From UBA7396 sp047637875 (GTDB lineage Bacteria; Patescibacteriota; Gracilibacteria; BD1-5; UBA6164): DNA of 64,000 bases. Positions 45,339 to 56,611 of this stretch are shown piece by piece. Location: NCBI GenBank assembly GCA_047637875.1, contig JBLJBH010000025.1:1-64000 (forward strand). The letters are read 5' to 3'. Below the pieces are notes generated by a model. The model was not told where the DNA came from, searched no databases, and worked only from the letters and a program-made list of their open reading frames with translations. Position numbers and translations under genes: made by a program. Positions within the stretch are counted from its first letter, which is position 1. The number at the start of each line of letters is the position of its first letter.

Positions 45339-45626
45339 ATGAATACATTTTTAAATAATGCTGAAAAAATAGCGGAAATTATGAAAAATTTTTCCAACAA
45401 AGATAAAATTGCTATCTTGTGTTTTTTATGAGATGAACAAAAAAATGTGAGCGAAATTATGAAATGTTCTACTCTTTCTCAATCACAAATTTCCCAATAT
45501 TTAGGAAAAATGAAACTTGAATGAATTTTAGAAAGTGAGAAATCTGGAAAAGAAGTTTATTATAAAATAGCTGACTTAAAAATCCTTGAAGTTATAAAAG
45601 CTCTGAAATTAATTTTTAATAAATAA
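45339..45626 (+). CDS. ArsR-family transcriptional regulator
   Basis: A 95-aa winged-helix repressor. The HTH region is KNVSEIMKCSTLSQSQISQYLGKMKLEG, and a beta wing SEKSGKEVYYKI follows. Two Cys (AILCFLG, MKCSTL) could sense metal or redox, though the ELCVCDL metal box is absent. It begins the ArsR-MFP-RND operon and probably represses it. Confidence 0.9.
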
Positions 45627-45628
45627 TT

Positions 45629-47503
45629 ATGAAAAAACTACTTATTTTAACAATTCTCTCTTCCCTACTTTTAACTTCTTGTAGCGAAGAAAAAAAAGAA
45701 ATTACAAAAAAATATTATAAAACTCAAACTGTTCAAACTGGAAGTGTTTTAGTTTCTGATAATTTTGTTTGATATACTGACAGTTTTCATACTATTTCTC
45801 TTGCTCCAAAAGTTGGTGGGAAAATCATTTCTATAAACAAAAATGTTTGAGATAAAGTAAAAATTTGAGAAATAGTTGCAACTCTTGATTCAACTGAAGC
45901 AAAAACTTGATATAGTTCTAGTATTGATATCATTTCAAGTTTAGAAAGTCTAAAAAAATCAACAAGCGAAATGTTTGAAAGCCAAATTCAGGTAATGCAA
46001 GAAAAAATTTCTCAAGCAAATACTGCAATAGAAATGGCTGATATAAGTATTGATTGAGCAAATTCTTGAACAAAAGATACTCAAACTACTATTGAAAGTG
46101 GTTTAAAAACTATTGATACTCAAATTGAAAATCTAGAAACTCAAATTGAAAATACAACAAATACTCTAAATAACAAAGAAAATGATATTTATAATAATTC
46201 AAAAAATGCTATTTCAAACGCAAATATTTTTGCTAGTAATTTAGTTGATTTTCTTGATAATTTATTTTGAGTAACTGATTGAAATAAATACAAAAATGAC
46301 GTTTTTGAAATATATCTTTGAGCAAAAAATAGTTCGCTAACTAATCAAATGGATGATGATATTTTGTCACTTATAAATAAATTAAAACAAGCAAAATCTC
46401 TCCCGACTGATTCAAAAGATGATTTAAAATGAACGCTAGAGTTTTATAACTGATTATTTTGAAATGATATAAGAAATATTTTAAAAAATTCTTACATTAT
46501 TTTAGAAAATTCTGTTGAAAGTGAATCATTTTCTATAAGCACTATTTCAAGTTATAAATCTCAAATCACATCTTTTCAAAACCAAAATGAACAAATTATT
46601 TTAAGTGTTTCTGGAAATTATTTTCTTTGAATAAAATGAAGTTTAGACAGCATAAATTCTTTTCAAAAAGAGAAAAAAACAACTCTTGATATGCTAGAAA
46701 AAGAGTTGCAAACTCTAAAACAATCAAAAGTTCAAGCATCATCAGCAGGAAGCTGACAAATGACTGATATGAACACAAAAACTCAAATTGCTAAAAAACA
46801 AAAAGAAATTGCAATTAAGTCTTTAAATGAAGCTTTAGCTTGACTTGAAGCTCTTAAAAAACAAAAACAAGCTTCACTATCAGAAATTGACGCGCAAATT
46901 GCTCAAGTAAAATCTGGGAAAAATGAGTCTGGAGTTATGATAGAAAATGGAAAAGTTATTTCTCTGACTGACTGAATTATTACAAAAAAATTACAAGAAG
47001 TTTGAAATATAATAAACGCTTGAATGCCGATACTTATGGTATCAAACGATGAAAATATAAAAATAGAAGTTTGAGTTCCTGATGAAATTCTAGAAAAATT
47101 GACTATCTGACAAGAAGTAAAAGTTGAAGTTTCTTGAGTTTCTAAAATCATTTCTGGAACTATTAGCAATATTTTCCCAAGCAAAGATACTATTACGAAA
47201 AAAACTACTATAGAAATAAAAATAAATAATCCTGAAGTAAAAATATGAAGTTATTCAAAAATATATTTTGATATTCCAAAAGATGAAAATGAAAATAACA
47301 TAATTATTCCAAATTCTGCAATTATTTCAAAATATATGATTCCTCAAGTTTTTGTTTTAGAAAATTGAGTTTCAAAATTAAGAAATATAGAAATACAAAA
47401 ACAAAACGATAATTTTTCTCAAGTAACATGATTAAAAGTTTGAGAAATAATTATAACTGATGGAAAAGAAAATATTTTTGATGGGGAAATTTTTACAAAA
47501 TAA
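45629..47503 (+). CDS. RND efflux membrane-fusion lipoprotein (HlyD-like)
   Basis: A 624-aa periplasmic-adaptor protein. The signal peptide ends in LTSC (lipobox, Cys18). A biotinyl-lipoyl-like hairpin (APKVGGKIISINKNVGDKV), a long coiled-coil insertion (about 110-440), then the beta-barrel region and ITDGKENIFDG-type end follow. It links an inner-membrane RND pump to the outside. Start 2 bases after the ArsR stop. The coiled coil is unusually long for the family. UGA glycines are frequent. Confidence 0.88.
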
Positions 47504-47529
47504 AAGACCTCCCATAAGAAGGTCTTTAT
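47501..47529. terminator. Terminator between the MFP and a convergent small gene
   Basis: Arms AAAGACCT (47503-47510) / AGGTCTTT (47520-47527) with 9-base loop. Confidence 0.7.
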
Positions 47530-47544
47530 TCAGCTTTCGCCGAC

Positions 47545-47655
47545 TTAGAGACGAATCAAACTCTGTTTCTTTTTGGGCTGCTTATGCGGAGGTAAATTCC
47601 CCCGAGCAGCTTTGAGTTGATCACGTTTCTGTTTACCGCTTTTGGACTTTGCCAT
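47545..47655 (-). CDS. Small basic protein with foreign-looking composition
   Basis: A 36-aa, very basic peptide (MAKSKSGKQKRDQLKAARGN at its start, Lys/Arg/Gln-rich throughout). By hand count 49 of 111 bases are G or C, against roughly 25% around it, and its glycines are GGT/GGG. It has a strong GGGGG-type Shine-Dalgarno 7-12 bases upstream, rare here. The composition suggests high expression or import. Function unknown; a small nucleic-acid-binding or ribosome-associated protein is possible. Confidence 0.7.
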   Translation of the reverse strand: MAKSKSGKQKRDQLKAARGNLPPHKQPKKKQSLIRL

Positions 47656-47709
47656 GTTAAAAACCCCCTAAGTAGTTTAAAAAGGCTTTTCTTCAAAAAA
47701 GCAAAATAA

Positions 47710-47737
47710 TTTATAATTTTTTTCTTATTTTTGTCAA
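47710..47737 (-). promoter_or_regulatory. Promoter for the small basic gene
   Basis: On the minus strand TTGACA (47732-47737), 16-base spacer, TATAAA (47710-47715), about 50 bases upstream of its start codon. Confidence 0.6.
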
Positions 47738-47762
47738 ATTTATTTATTACTAATTTTATAAT

Positions 47763-50700
47763 ATGTTCTCAAAATTCGCTGAATTTTTTATAAAAAACTG
47801 AAAACTTACTATAGTTCTCATTATTATTACTCTGATTTCTTGAGTATGAAGCTATATTATTCTTCCAAAACAATACAATCCTACCATAATTGTTCCAGCT
47901 TTTAATGTGCTTGTGAAAGCTCCAAGTATGACTTCTGATGAAACAAAAAGACTCATCACAAATGAACTGGAAAATAAAATTATGGAAATCGAGTGAATCG
48001 ATGAAGTTTTTTGAGTTTCTGGAGATAATTATTCTGCAGTTATGGTAAAATTTAAAGTTTGAGAAGATGCTGAGGCTGCAAAAATCAGACTCAATCAAAA
48101 ACTCACTCAAAATATGGATTTAAAACCACTTTGAGTAGAAACTCCTATCATAAAAGCTATAAATCCAGATGAATTACCACAGATTACTTACGTGATTAGT
48201 TATAATTGAAAAAATGAATTAAGTATTCAAGAACAAGAAATTTACCTTCGTCAAATAGCAAATATTATAAAAAATAAACTAAAAACTATAAAAAATGTTA
48301 CAACTCTTGATATAGTTGGATGAATAAATAAAAATATTGTAATTTCTCTTGATTTAGAAAAAATAGAGGCTCTGAATACTGATATAATGCAAGTTTATAA
48401 TGCTTTAGAAAATAATAATCTAAATCTTCCAAATGGAAATTTCCATCTTGAAAACTGAGAAAGAGTATTTTTAGAAACTTCTGGAAAATTAAATACCATT
48501 GAAGAACTAAAAAAACTTGTGGTATCAAATATAAACGGAAAAATTATTTATTTATGAGATGTTGCAGAATTTTCTTACTGAGAAAAAAGATTATCAAGTT
48601 ATACTGTTTATAGTGAAAAATCTCAAAAAGAAAATGAAAATATAAATCTACAAAATCCAAGTGTACTTTTATGAGTTTGAAAACAAGTTTGAACAAATTG
48701 AGTTTTTGTAACAAATGAAGTAAAAGAAAAAATGCAGGAAATTCAAAAAGAACTTCCAAATGATATAAAAATTTCAATTATTCAAGACGAATGACATGAA
48801 GCACAACTTGCGACTGGTGACTTGATAAAAGATCTCATTGAGTCAATTATTATAGTTGTTGTGATTTTAGTATTATTTTTATGATGGAAAAATGCTCTTA
48901 ATACTGCAACTTCTATTCCAATTATTTTATCACTTGTATTTTTGTATTCACTAATTGTTTGATATAACATAAATAGAATTTCCCTATTTGCTTTAATCCT
49001 CGTTATATGAATGTTAGTTGATGATTCAATAGTAGTTGTGGAAAATATTCACAGACACTTAGAAGAAAGATTTGAGATGGGAAAAACTAAATTACAAGCC
49101 ATTTTAGAAGCAGTTCAGGAAGTTGGAGCTTGAGTAATTTTATCAACTGTTACAAAAGTTTTATCTTTTGCATGAATGTTTGCTGTAACTGGAATGATGT
49201 GAGAATATATGTGACCAATTCCAAAATTTGCAATTGCAGCACTTTTATTTTCAATAATTGTGGCATTTTCAATAAATCCTTGGGTTTCGTTTATGACTAC
49301 AAAGGATATTTGAAGTAATCCAGAAACTCATAAAAAGAAAAAAGAATCAAAATGGGATGTTAGAAAAATATATTTACGCATAATGAAAACTTTTATTCGT
49401 GATGATAAAAAAGCTCTGAAAAATAGAAAAATATTTAAAGCAACTTTTTGGATTTCTCTTGTTTTAGTTATGATTTTACCAATTTGACTTGGAATATTTA
49501 AAGCCAGAATGCTCCCAAAATCTGACAAAGATCAAGTATATCTTTGGATTGATGCACCAAGATGAACTTCAGTAGATAAGATGCTGGAAATAGAAAAAAG
49601 TGTGGAAGAATTCTTTTTAAAAAATCCTCAAAATGATAAAAATCTAAATATTGCTCAATCAGTAACATCAACTATTTGAACTCCATTTATGTGAGATTTT
49701 GCAAATTTATTTAGATGATGACTTAATAGAAGCGAAGAATACCAAATAAGTTCAAGAATTAATCTTATTTCAAAGGAAGAAAATCCTGACAGAATAAAAT
49801 CAGAAATTTATACTTTCACTATTCGTCCACTTTTAAGAGATTATTTACTAAAAAAATATCCAGATCTCACTATGAGATTGCTTGAAGATCCACCAGGTCC
49901 TCCAGTAAGAGCGACATTTATGATGAAAATAAAATGATGAGATGAAAAAACATCACTTGATGATTTTACTCAAAAAGTATTTAGTGAAGTCCAAAAACTA
50001 GAAATTTCAGACAAACTTGCTGATTTATGAAATTCTCTTTCTACAACTTATAGAAAAATAAATATTGAGCTTGATCATGAATCTATTGCGAGATCTTGAC
50101 TTGATATCAAACAAGTTGCTTATACTCTTGCAGTTGCTAAAAATTCAACTGATATAAATATTATAAAAAGTTCTGATGCTCTTGAACCAACAAATATAGT
50201 TTTATGAGTGAAAAATGACCAATCTGAAAGTACAAATTTACTTGAAAGTATAAAATTTACCAATCCTGAATGAGTAAAAATTCCTCTTTCTAGTATTGCA
50301 AAAATTACTTATGATTTTGTAAGTCCTGAAATAAATACTGATTGAAGAGAAAAAACAAATTTTATTTACGCTGAAATGTGAGATAATTCTGTTGTTTATC
50401 CTATTGTAAAACTTATGTGAATACTAAAAAGTGATGAATTTTTAGGTGGGAAATACGAAGTAATTGAATCATGATTTTATGGTACAACTTATAGATGACT
50501 TACAGACTGAAAAATTTATAAAATAGAGTGGGATTGAGAGTGGAAGCTAACAATGGATACTTTTAGAGATTTATGAACTGCGATGATTATAGCACTTTTA
50601 GCAATTTATTTTTTAATTGTTGGACAATTTAGAAGTTTTGCAGTTGCTTGAATCATCATGCTTCCCTTTTTACTTGGATTTTTTGGAATATTTCCTGGAT

Positions 50701-51086
50701 TTTCAATTTTATATTTACTAAAAAACGAATATTTTAATGCCACAGGAATGATTTGAGTTATAAGTTTAGCTTGAATAGTTGTTTGAAATGCAATACTTTT
50801 AATTGATTACATAGATATTCAAAAGAAAAAATGATGGACTATTGAGGAATCAATTCTTTCAGCTGGTTACATCAGATTTATGCCAATAATGCTTACTTCA
50901 ATTTCTGCAATATTTTGAGCAATAAAAATCACATCAGACCCAGTTTGGTCATGACTTGCTCGGTCAATTGTATGTTGATTATCAGCATCAGCAATTTTGA
51001 CTTTAATTGCTATTCCAATATTTTATTATGATAGTCAAAAAAAGATTTGGGATGAATGTATGGAAAAAGGAAAAATGGAGTATTAA
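47763..51086 (+). CDS. RND-family efflux transporter (AcrB/MMPL-like)
   Basis: A 1107-aa proton-driven exporter. Architecture is that of HAE/HME pumps: N-terminal helix, large extracytoplasmic loop, helices 2-6 with GMLVDDSIVVVENIHRH (TM4 acidic pair, proton relay), a second loop and helices 8-12 with GIVVGNAILLIDYI. UGA codons supply many glycines. It follows the membrane-fusion lipoprotein gene. An outer-membrane channel is absent from the window. Confidence 0.93.
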
Positions 51087-51116
51087 AAAAACTGAGTGAT
51101 TATCACTCAGTTTTTT
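51086..51116. terminator. Bidirectional terminator
   Basis: AAAAAACTGAGTGAT arms and complement with a 1-base loop; overlaps the stop of the membrane glycosyltransferase gene. Confidence 0.88.
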
Positions 51117-52245
51117 CGTTCCAGAAAGCAAATTTTATTAAAACTATAAAAGTAATTATAAAATGAAATACAAAATATCTTTCTTGAATATTTGGAAAAA
51201 TAGCAAATTTGAAAAGCAAAGTAAAAGTTGAAACTATCAAAAGTCAGAAAAAAATATTTGATAATTTAATTTTATTTTTTTGTCAAAGCCCAAAAGCTAC
51301 AAAAGATAAAACTATCATAAATGGAAAATATGTGATTGGTTTATTATCCCTTAATTGTAAAAGTAGTGCAATTTTATCTTTTAAATGAACAAAATATTCC
51401 ATAATAGTTATATCAAAACTAAATTTACTTGGATAAGAAATAGGTTCAATAAAAGAATTATAATACAAAGTCCAATACCCAAAATTAGAAAAATACGTAT
51501 TTATTCATTTATAAAAAGCAAGTGCTAAAAATCATCAAATAAAAAATGTTTTATAATTTATTTTATAATCAGTTTCAGCAAAAAACTTTAAATAAAACAT
51601 CAAAACTCCAATAAAAATGATACTATCAGTTCTTACTCAAAGTGATAAAATCAAAACTAAAAGTCATAAAATAATATTTTTTCTAATAACTAAAAAAGTT
51701 CAAGCTAAAAGTAAAAATGCTCAAAACATATCAGGTGTTGTACTTCTTGCTGCAATTAATATTGGTGACGAAAAAGTCATCAAATATAACGCAAAAAATA
51801 ATACTGGATATTTTTCTATTTCTTTTCTAAAAAGTGTAAATAAAATAATACTAAATGCTAAATATGACAAAATAGAAACTGCTATAATAGCATCAATTAT
51901 TCAAAGTCATAATTTTGTAAAAAAGTATGTTGTCCAAATATAAATAAATTTGATATTATAAAAAGGCATTATATCAAAAAAAGCCTCAGTTTCTTTATAA
52001 ACATCTTTTCTATATTGATTTGCTTCTAGAATAATTTTATACCTTCCTTCATCTAAATAATTTTTTAACTCATCATAAGTTTCTTTATGAACTTGCTCTT
52101 TATTAGTATTTTCAATATATTTTACATTTCAAATATAAGAAACAATATCCCAGTCAAACCAAGGATTTCTGAAAATAAAAACCGAATTAATAACTAGTAA
52201 AATAAAAAAACAAACAAAAATTTTAGTTAATTTAGAAATTTTCAT
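51100..52245 (-). CDS. Polytopic membrane protein, GT-C glycosyltransferase-like
   Basis: A 381-aa protein with about nine membrane helices. The first external loop has FDWDIVSYIGNVKY, an acidic motif placed as in GT-C sugar transferases. The C-terminal helices carry no soluble domain. It precedes the stop of the efflux operon convergently and lies beside the GtrA-GT2 gene, which supports a glycan assembly role. The exact family is uncertain. Confidence 0.72.
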
Positions 52246-52268
52246 CTAAAATAAAATTAAAAAATAAA

Positions 52269-53414
52269 TTACTTATATCAATCAAACCAATAATTAAATT
52301 TTATATACAAAAGTTCATATAAAGTTTTCAAACTATCTTTTACTGGGTGAAGTCTTGATCATTCATCATTAAACCAAGAAACTGCAACTTCCTTTATTGA
52401 ATATCATTTAATTTTTGATATGAAAAGTATTTCCATATCAAATCAAAATCTATTTATTTTTTGAAAAGGAAAAATATTATTTGCAGCATTGTGTTTAAAT
52501 AATTTAAATCAACATTGTGTATCTTTTATTCATTTTAATAACAAAATTTGAATTAATTTATTTCAAAGTCTTCAAACAACTCTTCTATAAAATGGTTGTT
52601 TTTTTAAAATTTCTGATTCACTCAAATGTCTTGATCAAATAACAATATCGTATTTATCAATGTGTTTTTCTAATTTTAAAAAGTTTTCAATTGGTGTAGA
52701 ATTATCTGCATCAATAAATAAAATATATTCTCAAGAAGCATGAAAAACTCCATTTTTTATAGAAAATCATTTTCACATATTTTTTGGATTTTCTACTATT
52801 TTTATTTTATTATCAAAACTACTAACTGCTTTTACAGTATTATCTTTACTTCAGTCATTTACAACTATAATTTCGTATTTATCTCATTTATTATCAAAAA
52901 AATCAATAGCTTTTTCCAATGTTTTTATAATTCTTTTTTCTTCATTATAAGCAGGAACTATTATAGAATACTTTAAATCATATTTTTCTTTTAGTTCTTT
53001 TATAATAACTTCTTTTTTATTTCAATTAAAAGTCCACAATTTATTTCAGAAATAATTCCAAACTAAAACTATCAAAGATGTAAAAGCCTTTGATAGTAAA
53101 TAATAAATTTCTAAAATATCTACAAATAAATACATTAAAAATAATGTAAGAGATAATCAAATTAGAGAAATTATAAAAAATTTTAAAAATTGTCTTTTGT
53201 ATTTAATACTTTTATCTTCAAAAGTCCATATTTTATTCCAAATAAATCAATTTATAACAGCCAATAAAAAAGCCAAAAAAACTCAAAAATATAAATTAAG
53301 TAAAAAAATATCTACTAAAATATATAAAGAAAAAATATCTACAAAAGTAGATAAAACTCAAACGACTGCGTATTTTAAAAATACTTGATTTTTTTTGATT
53401 ATATTTGATATCAT
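52269..53414 (-). CDS. GtrA-glycosyltransferase 2 fusion
   Basis: A 381-aa protein. An N-terminal GtrA-type membrane domain of about four helices (1-130) is fused to a GT2 domain with YSIIVPAYNEEKRI (about 150), VVNDGSKDN, and the DxD-type IDADNST; a DPM-like C-terminal region follows with DTQCGFKLF. It probably makes or uses a lipid-linked sugar for surface glycan. Just upstream of the GT-C-like gene on the same strand, with which it likely forms an operon. Confidence 0.87.
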
Positions 53415-53494
53415 TTTTTAAAAAAATATATTAAATTTTTGCGAGAAATATATTTTTATTTACAAAAAAGTCAAAAAAAAATTTATTTATATTT

Positions 53495-55450
53495 TTATTC
53501 GTAATTATAAGGAATTTGATAAGGATTTCATTTTGAATAAATTTCATTTCAATTAGGTGAAACTATAGCTGGAATAACTATATCACACTTTCTCAAAGTA
53601 GCTGAAAAATCAAATTTATAATCACAAGGACAAGTATTACACACAACATTTCAAAAAACACTTGATCAATTTTGTGGATAAATACAAGTTCAAATAAGAG
53701 AAATATCTTTTTTTACTTCACAAAATCATTTTGTATTACAAAAGAATCACGATTTACAAGTATTTATTTCACTATTTGGCAAACAAGTTTCATCTAAAAT
53801 AGGACATCAAAAATTACTAGCATCTCAATATAAATAAATACATTTATCTTTATCATCAAAAACTCAATCTCAATCTGTATCTATAGTAGATAAATCAATT
53901 TTTTTTATTAAATCTAAGCTTTCTAGCTGTTTTATTAGTTGATTATTACTTTGATTATTATCAATTAATTCTTTTAATCTTTTTAACTCATCTTGAAGCT
54001 CTGTATTATCTCAAGCATTTTTTTCTAGGTTTTCAATATTTTTTATAATCTCATCATAATCATAAATAACATTTATAACCAATTTTGATTTAATTTTATT
54101 TCAGTTTTCTAAAGTCATAATTAATTCAACTTCATAAATTCATATTTCTTTAAAAGTATTTGTTGGATTTTTTAAATTAGAATTATTCCCATCTCAAAAA
54201 TTCCATTCGTATTTACAATTTAAACAACTTGTAATTGCTCTAAAATCAACCTTTAAAGGTCATTTTCAAAAAATTGGATTTGCAAATATTTGTAATCAAA
54301 TATTCTTATCATCTTTATAAATTATATTTGATTGTGAAGAAGAAAAATTTCCACAATTATCTTGAACTATAAGTCTTATAATCCAATTTCAATATGATTT
54401 TAATTTATAATTATCTAAATATTCTCAATTTTCTAAATAATTTTCTTTTGTATCTTGATTATAAAAATACCAAGTATAATCTTTAATTCATTTTTCACAA
54501 AAAGTTCATATATTCGCTTTAAAATCATAAGTTCAAGTTTTATCTATTAGTTTTGATCTTGTACAATTATTCAAAGATTTATTACATTCTTTATCAAAAA
54601 TTTCTAATTCTAATCAAAAATTTAAATTATCTGAAGTATTTTTTAAAGAACAAGAATTGATTTTTGATATAATGTATGCCATTTTTAAAAAATCCTGTTT
54701 TGTAATATATTTTTTAGGATTTATATTTCAATTTGAATCAATTTCTATTAAAGAATATTTTTTTTCATTTCAATAAATATCATATTCTTTGTAATCTAAT
54801 TCTAAAGCTTTTTTAAAATATCAATAAAATGTATAAACACTTCAATCTAAATTTTTTGATTTTAAATCTTTTGCTAAATCAGTTGTAATTATTCACGCTT
54901 CTATTTGAGAAATAATGTTATTATTATCATTTATTGTAAAAACTGAAGAATTTCTAAGTAAAACAGCAACTGCTTCTTCTAAAGTTATATTGTTATTTGT
55001 ACAAAAAGGTGTTTCTCAAGATGAAGTTGTTCAATCTTGACAAACATAAGAAGGAGAATATCATTTAACTACATCTTTATTATAAGCATCACTAATACAA
55101 TAAAAATAATCATTATTATCACCTACATCAAAAAAAACTTTTTTATTACTATATTTTAAAATATACTCTAAAGCTGTATTTGGTTTTATACATTTACTAC
55201 ATCAAACTTCCATAACTACTCAAACAAACTCATCTCTTGTTAAAAGTTTATTTGGATTGAATTTTCATTCTAAATCTGGTGTTATCATTCATTTATCAAA
55301 AAGACTTTGAAGTTCATTATAATAAGTATAGTTTTTATTTATATCAAGAAAAATATCTTCTATTTTATCATAAGAAAAAAGACTTTGAGAAGAAACTAAA
55401 AGACTAAAAGTTATTGTGATTTTTAATATATTTAGAATAATTTTACTCAT
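53495..55450 (-). CDS. Secreted SLH and PKD domain surface protein
   Basis: A 651-aa protein. The signal peptide (MSKIILNILKITITFSLLVS) is followed by SLH-like repeats (about 25-200, e.g. KLLTRDEFVGVVMEVGCSK). A Cys-rich region comes next, then a PKD fold (KYEWNFGDGNNSNLKNPTNT, about 395-430), a coiled coil and a thrombospondin-3-like Ca site DTDGDGVFDDKDKC. It ends Cys-rich (CNTCPCDY). It looks like a wall-anchored adhesin or S-layer-associated protein. It lies just downstream of the TrmH-type methylase gene. Confidence 0.82.
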
Positions 55451-55460
55451 AACTTAATTT

Positions 55461-55913
55461 TTAATTTACTAAAGCATACATAACTATTCAAGCTGCAACT
55501 GAAACATTGAGTGAATTTTTCATTCAGACCATCGGTATTATAACATGTTTATCTGAAAAATCCAAAACTTCTTTTGAAACTCACAAAACTTCATTTCACA
55601 TAACTAAACAAATTTTTTCAAATTTTTGTCAAAAAAGTGTTTTATAATCAATTGCTTTTTCAGTTAATTCAACAGAGAAAATTTCAAATCAATCTTGTTT
55701 TAACTTTTTTAATATTTCCATTATATCCTCATAATATTCCCAATTTATTGTACTTTCAGCACCTAAAGCAGTTTTTGAAATATCTCATCTTGGAGGAGTT
55801 GGAGTATGTCAGGTAAGAATTATTTTTTCAAATCATGATCAATCCGCATTTCTAAAAATTGCTCCAACATTTTGCATAGAACGAATAGAATCAAGAAGAA
55901 TTATTTTTTGCAT
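55461..55913 (-). CDS. SpoU/TrmH-family RNA methyltransferase
   Basis: A 150-aa 2'-O-methyltransferase with the knotted SPOUT fold. Motif 1 IRSMQNVGAIFRNADG, motif 2 ICLVMGNEVLGVS and motif 3 PMVGMKNSLNVSVAAGIVMY are complete. Small size suits TrmL/TrmH-like enzymes acting on tRNA or rRNA. It follows the DGR avd gene by 19 bases on the same strand but is probably a chromosomal flank. Confidence 0.9.
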
Positions 55914-55932
55914 ATTTTTTAAAATTTAAATA

Positions 55933-56274
55933 TTATTTTTCCCAACTTTCTTTCATCTTTTTTATTTTAACCAAACTTTCTAAAATTCAAATATAATTAT
56001 TTTCTTTTCCGAGTATTTTTAAATCATTTGCTAGATTTATAAACAGATTTAGCTTAAAAATATTTTCATCAATAGCTAAAAAATACTTTTGTCTTTCCTC
56101 TTTTAAAACTTGATTACATAAAACTATGTTTGAAATAATATTTATAATACTATCCAAAATCTTATCTCAAAGAGTATATTTATAATCACGAGAAAATTTT
56201 GAAACAATTCAAAATAATATTTTAGATAAATTATAACTTTCTTTATAAATATTTAGATGTTCATATCTTGTCAT
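55933..56274 (-). CDS. avd: DGR accessory variability determinant (Avd)
   Basis: A 113-aa helical protein of the Avd/23S-intervening (four-helix bundle) type: TRYEHLNIYKESYNLSKILF, then helices with SRDYKYTLGDKILDSI and RQKYFLAIDENIFKL. Avd forms a pentameric ring that binds the RT and template RNA, and is needed for mutagenic homing. It sits 19 bases from the template repeat. Confidence 0.9.
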
Positions 56275-56293
56275 AAATTTTTTGTTATAAAAA

Positions 56294-56446
56294 TAATTTG
56301 CTGGACTAGCGAACCACAAACCTCGCAGATTTATTACCATTACGATTACCTGCATTATTGTTATTCTGATCTCCACAACCATTGTTACCAACTATACGAG
56401 CATTTCTACCCCAATTAGAGCCATCAGTATTACCAACAGAAGAAAG
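56294..56446 (-). repeat. DGR template repeat (TR)
   Basis: The 153-bp non-coding template, matched to 58667-58819. On the coding strand its frame reads SVGNTDGSNWGRNARIVG and continues Asn-rich (NNGCGDQNNNNAGNRNGNKS) to UAG. AAY codons sit at the diversified positions. Eight glycines are all GGN; none is UGA. Confidence 0.96.
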
Positions 56447-56611
56447 AAAGTATTATTTCTTAAAGAAAAACTATTATTTATTTGATAATTTATTTTATAT
56501 CAAAAAATAAACTCAATTTTAACCAAAATTTTGGTGAATAATACCCAAATTATTATTTTATAATAGGTATCAAGTTCACTCCAAACTTGATTTCAACCAA
56601 AATTATTATAG
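56447..56611. other. RT-TR intergenic stretch
   Basis: 165 bases with small dyads: AACCAAAATTTTGGT (about 56521-56535) and TCAAGTT/AACTTGA (about 56569-56589). It probably carries the 5' portion of the template RNA or its promoter on the minus strand. No gene seen. Confidence 0.5.

Noticed and set aside
56209..56391. ORF spanning the TR and the start of avd
   Set aside because: It merely reads across the TR in another frame; avd has its own start at 56274 and the TR is non-coding.
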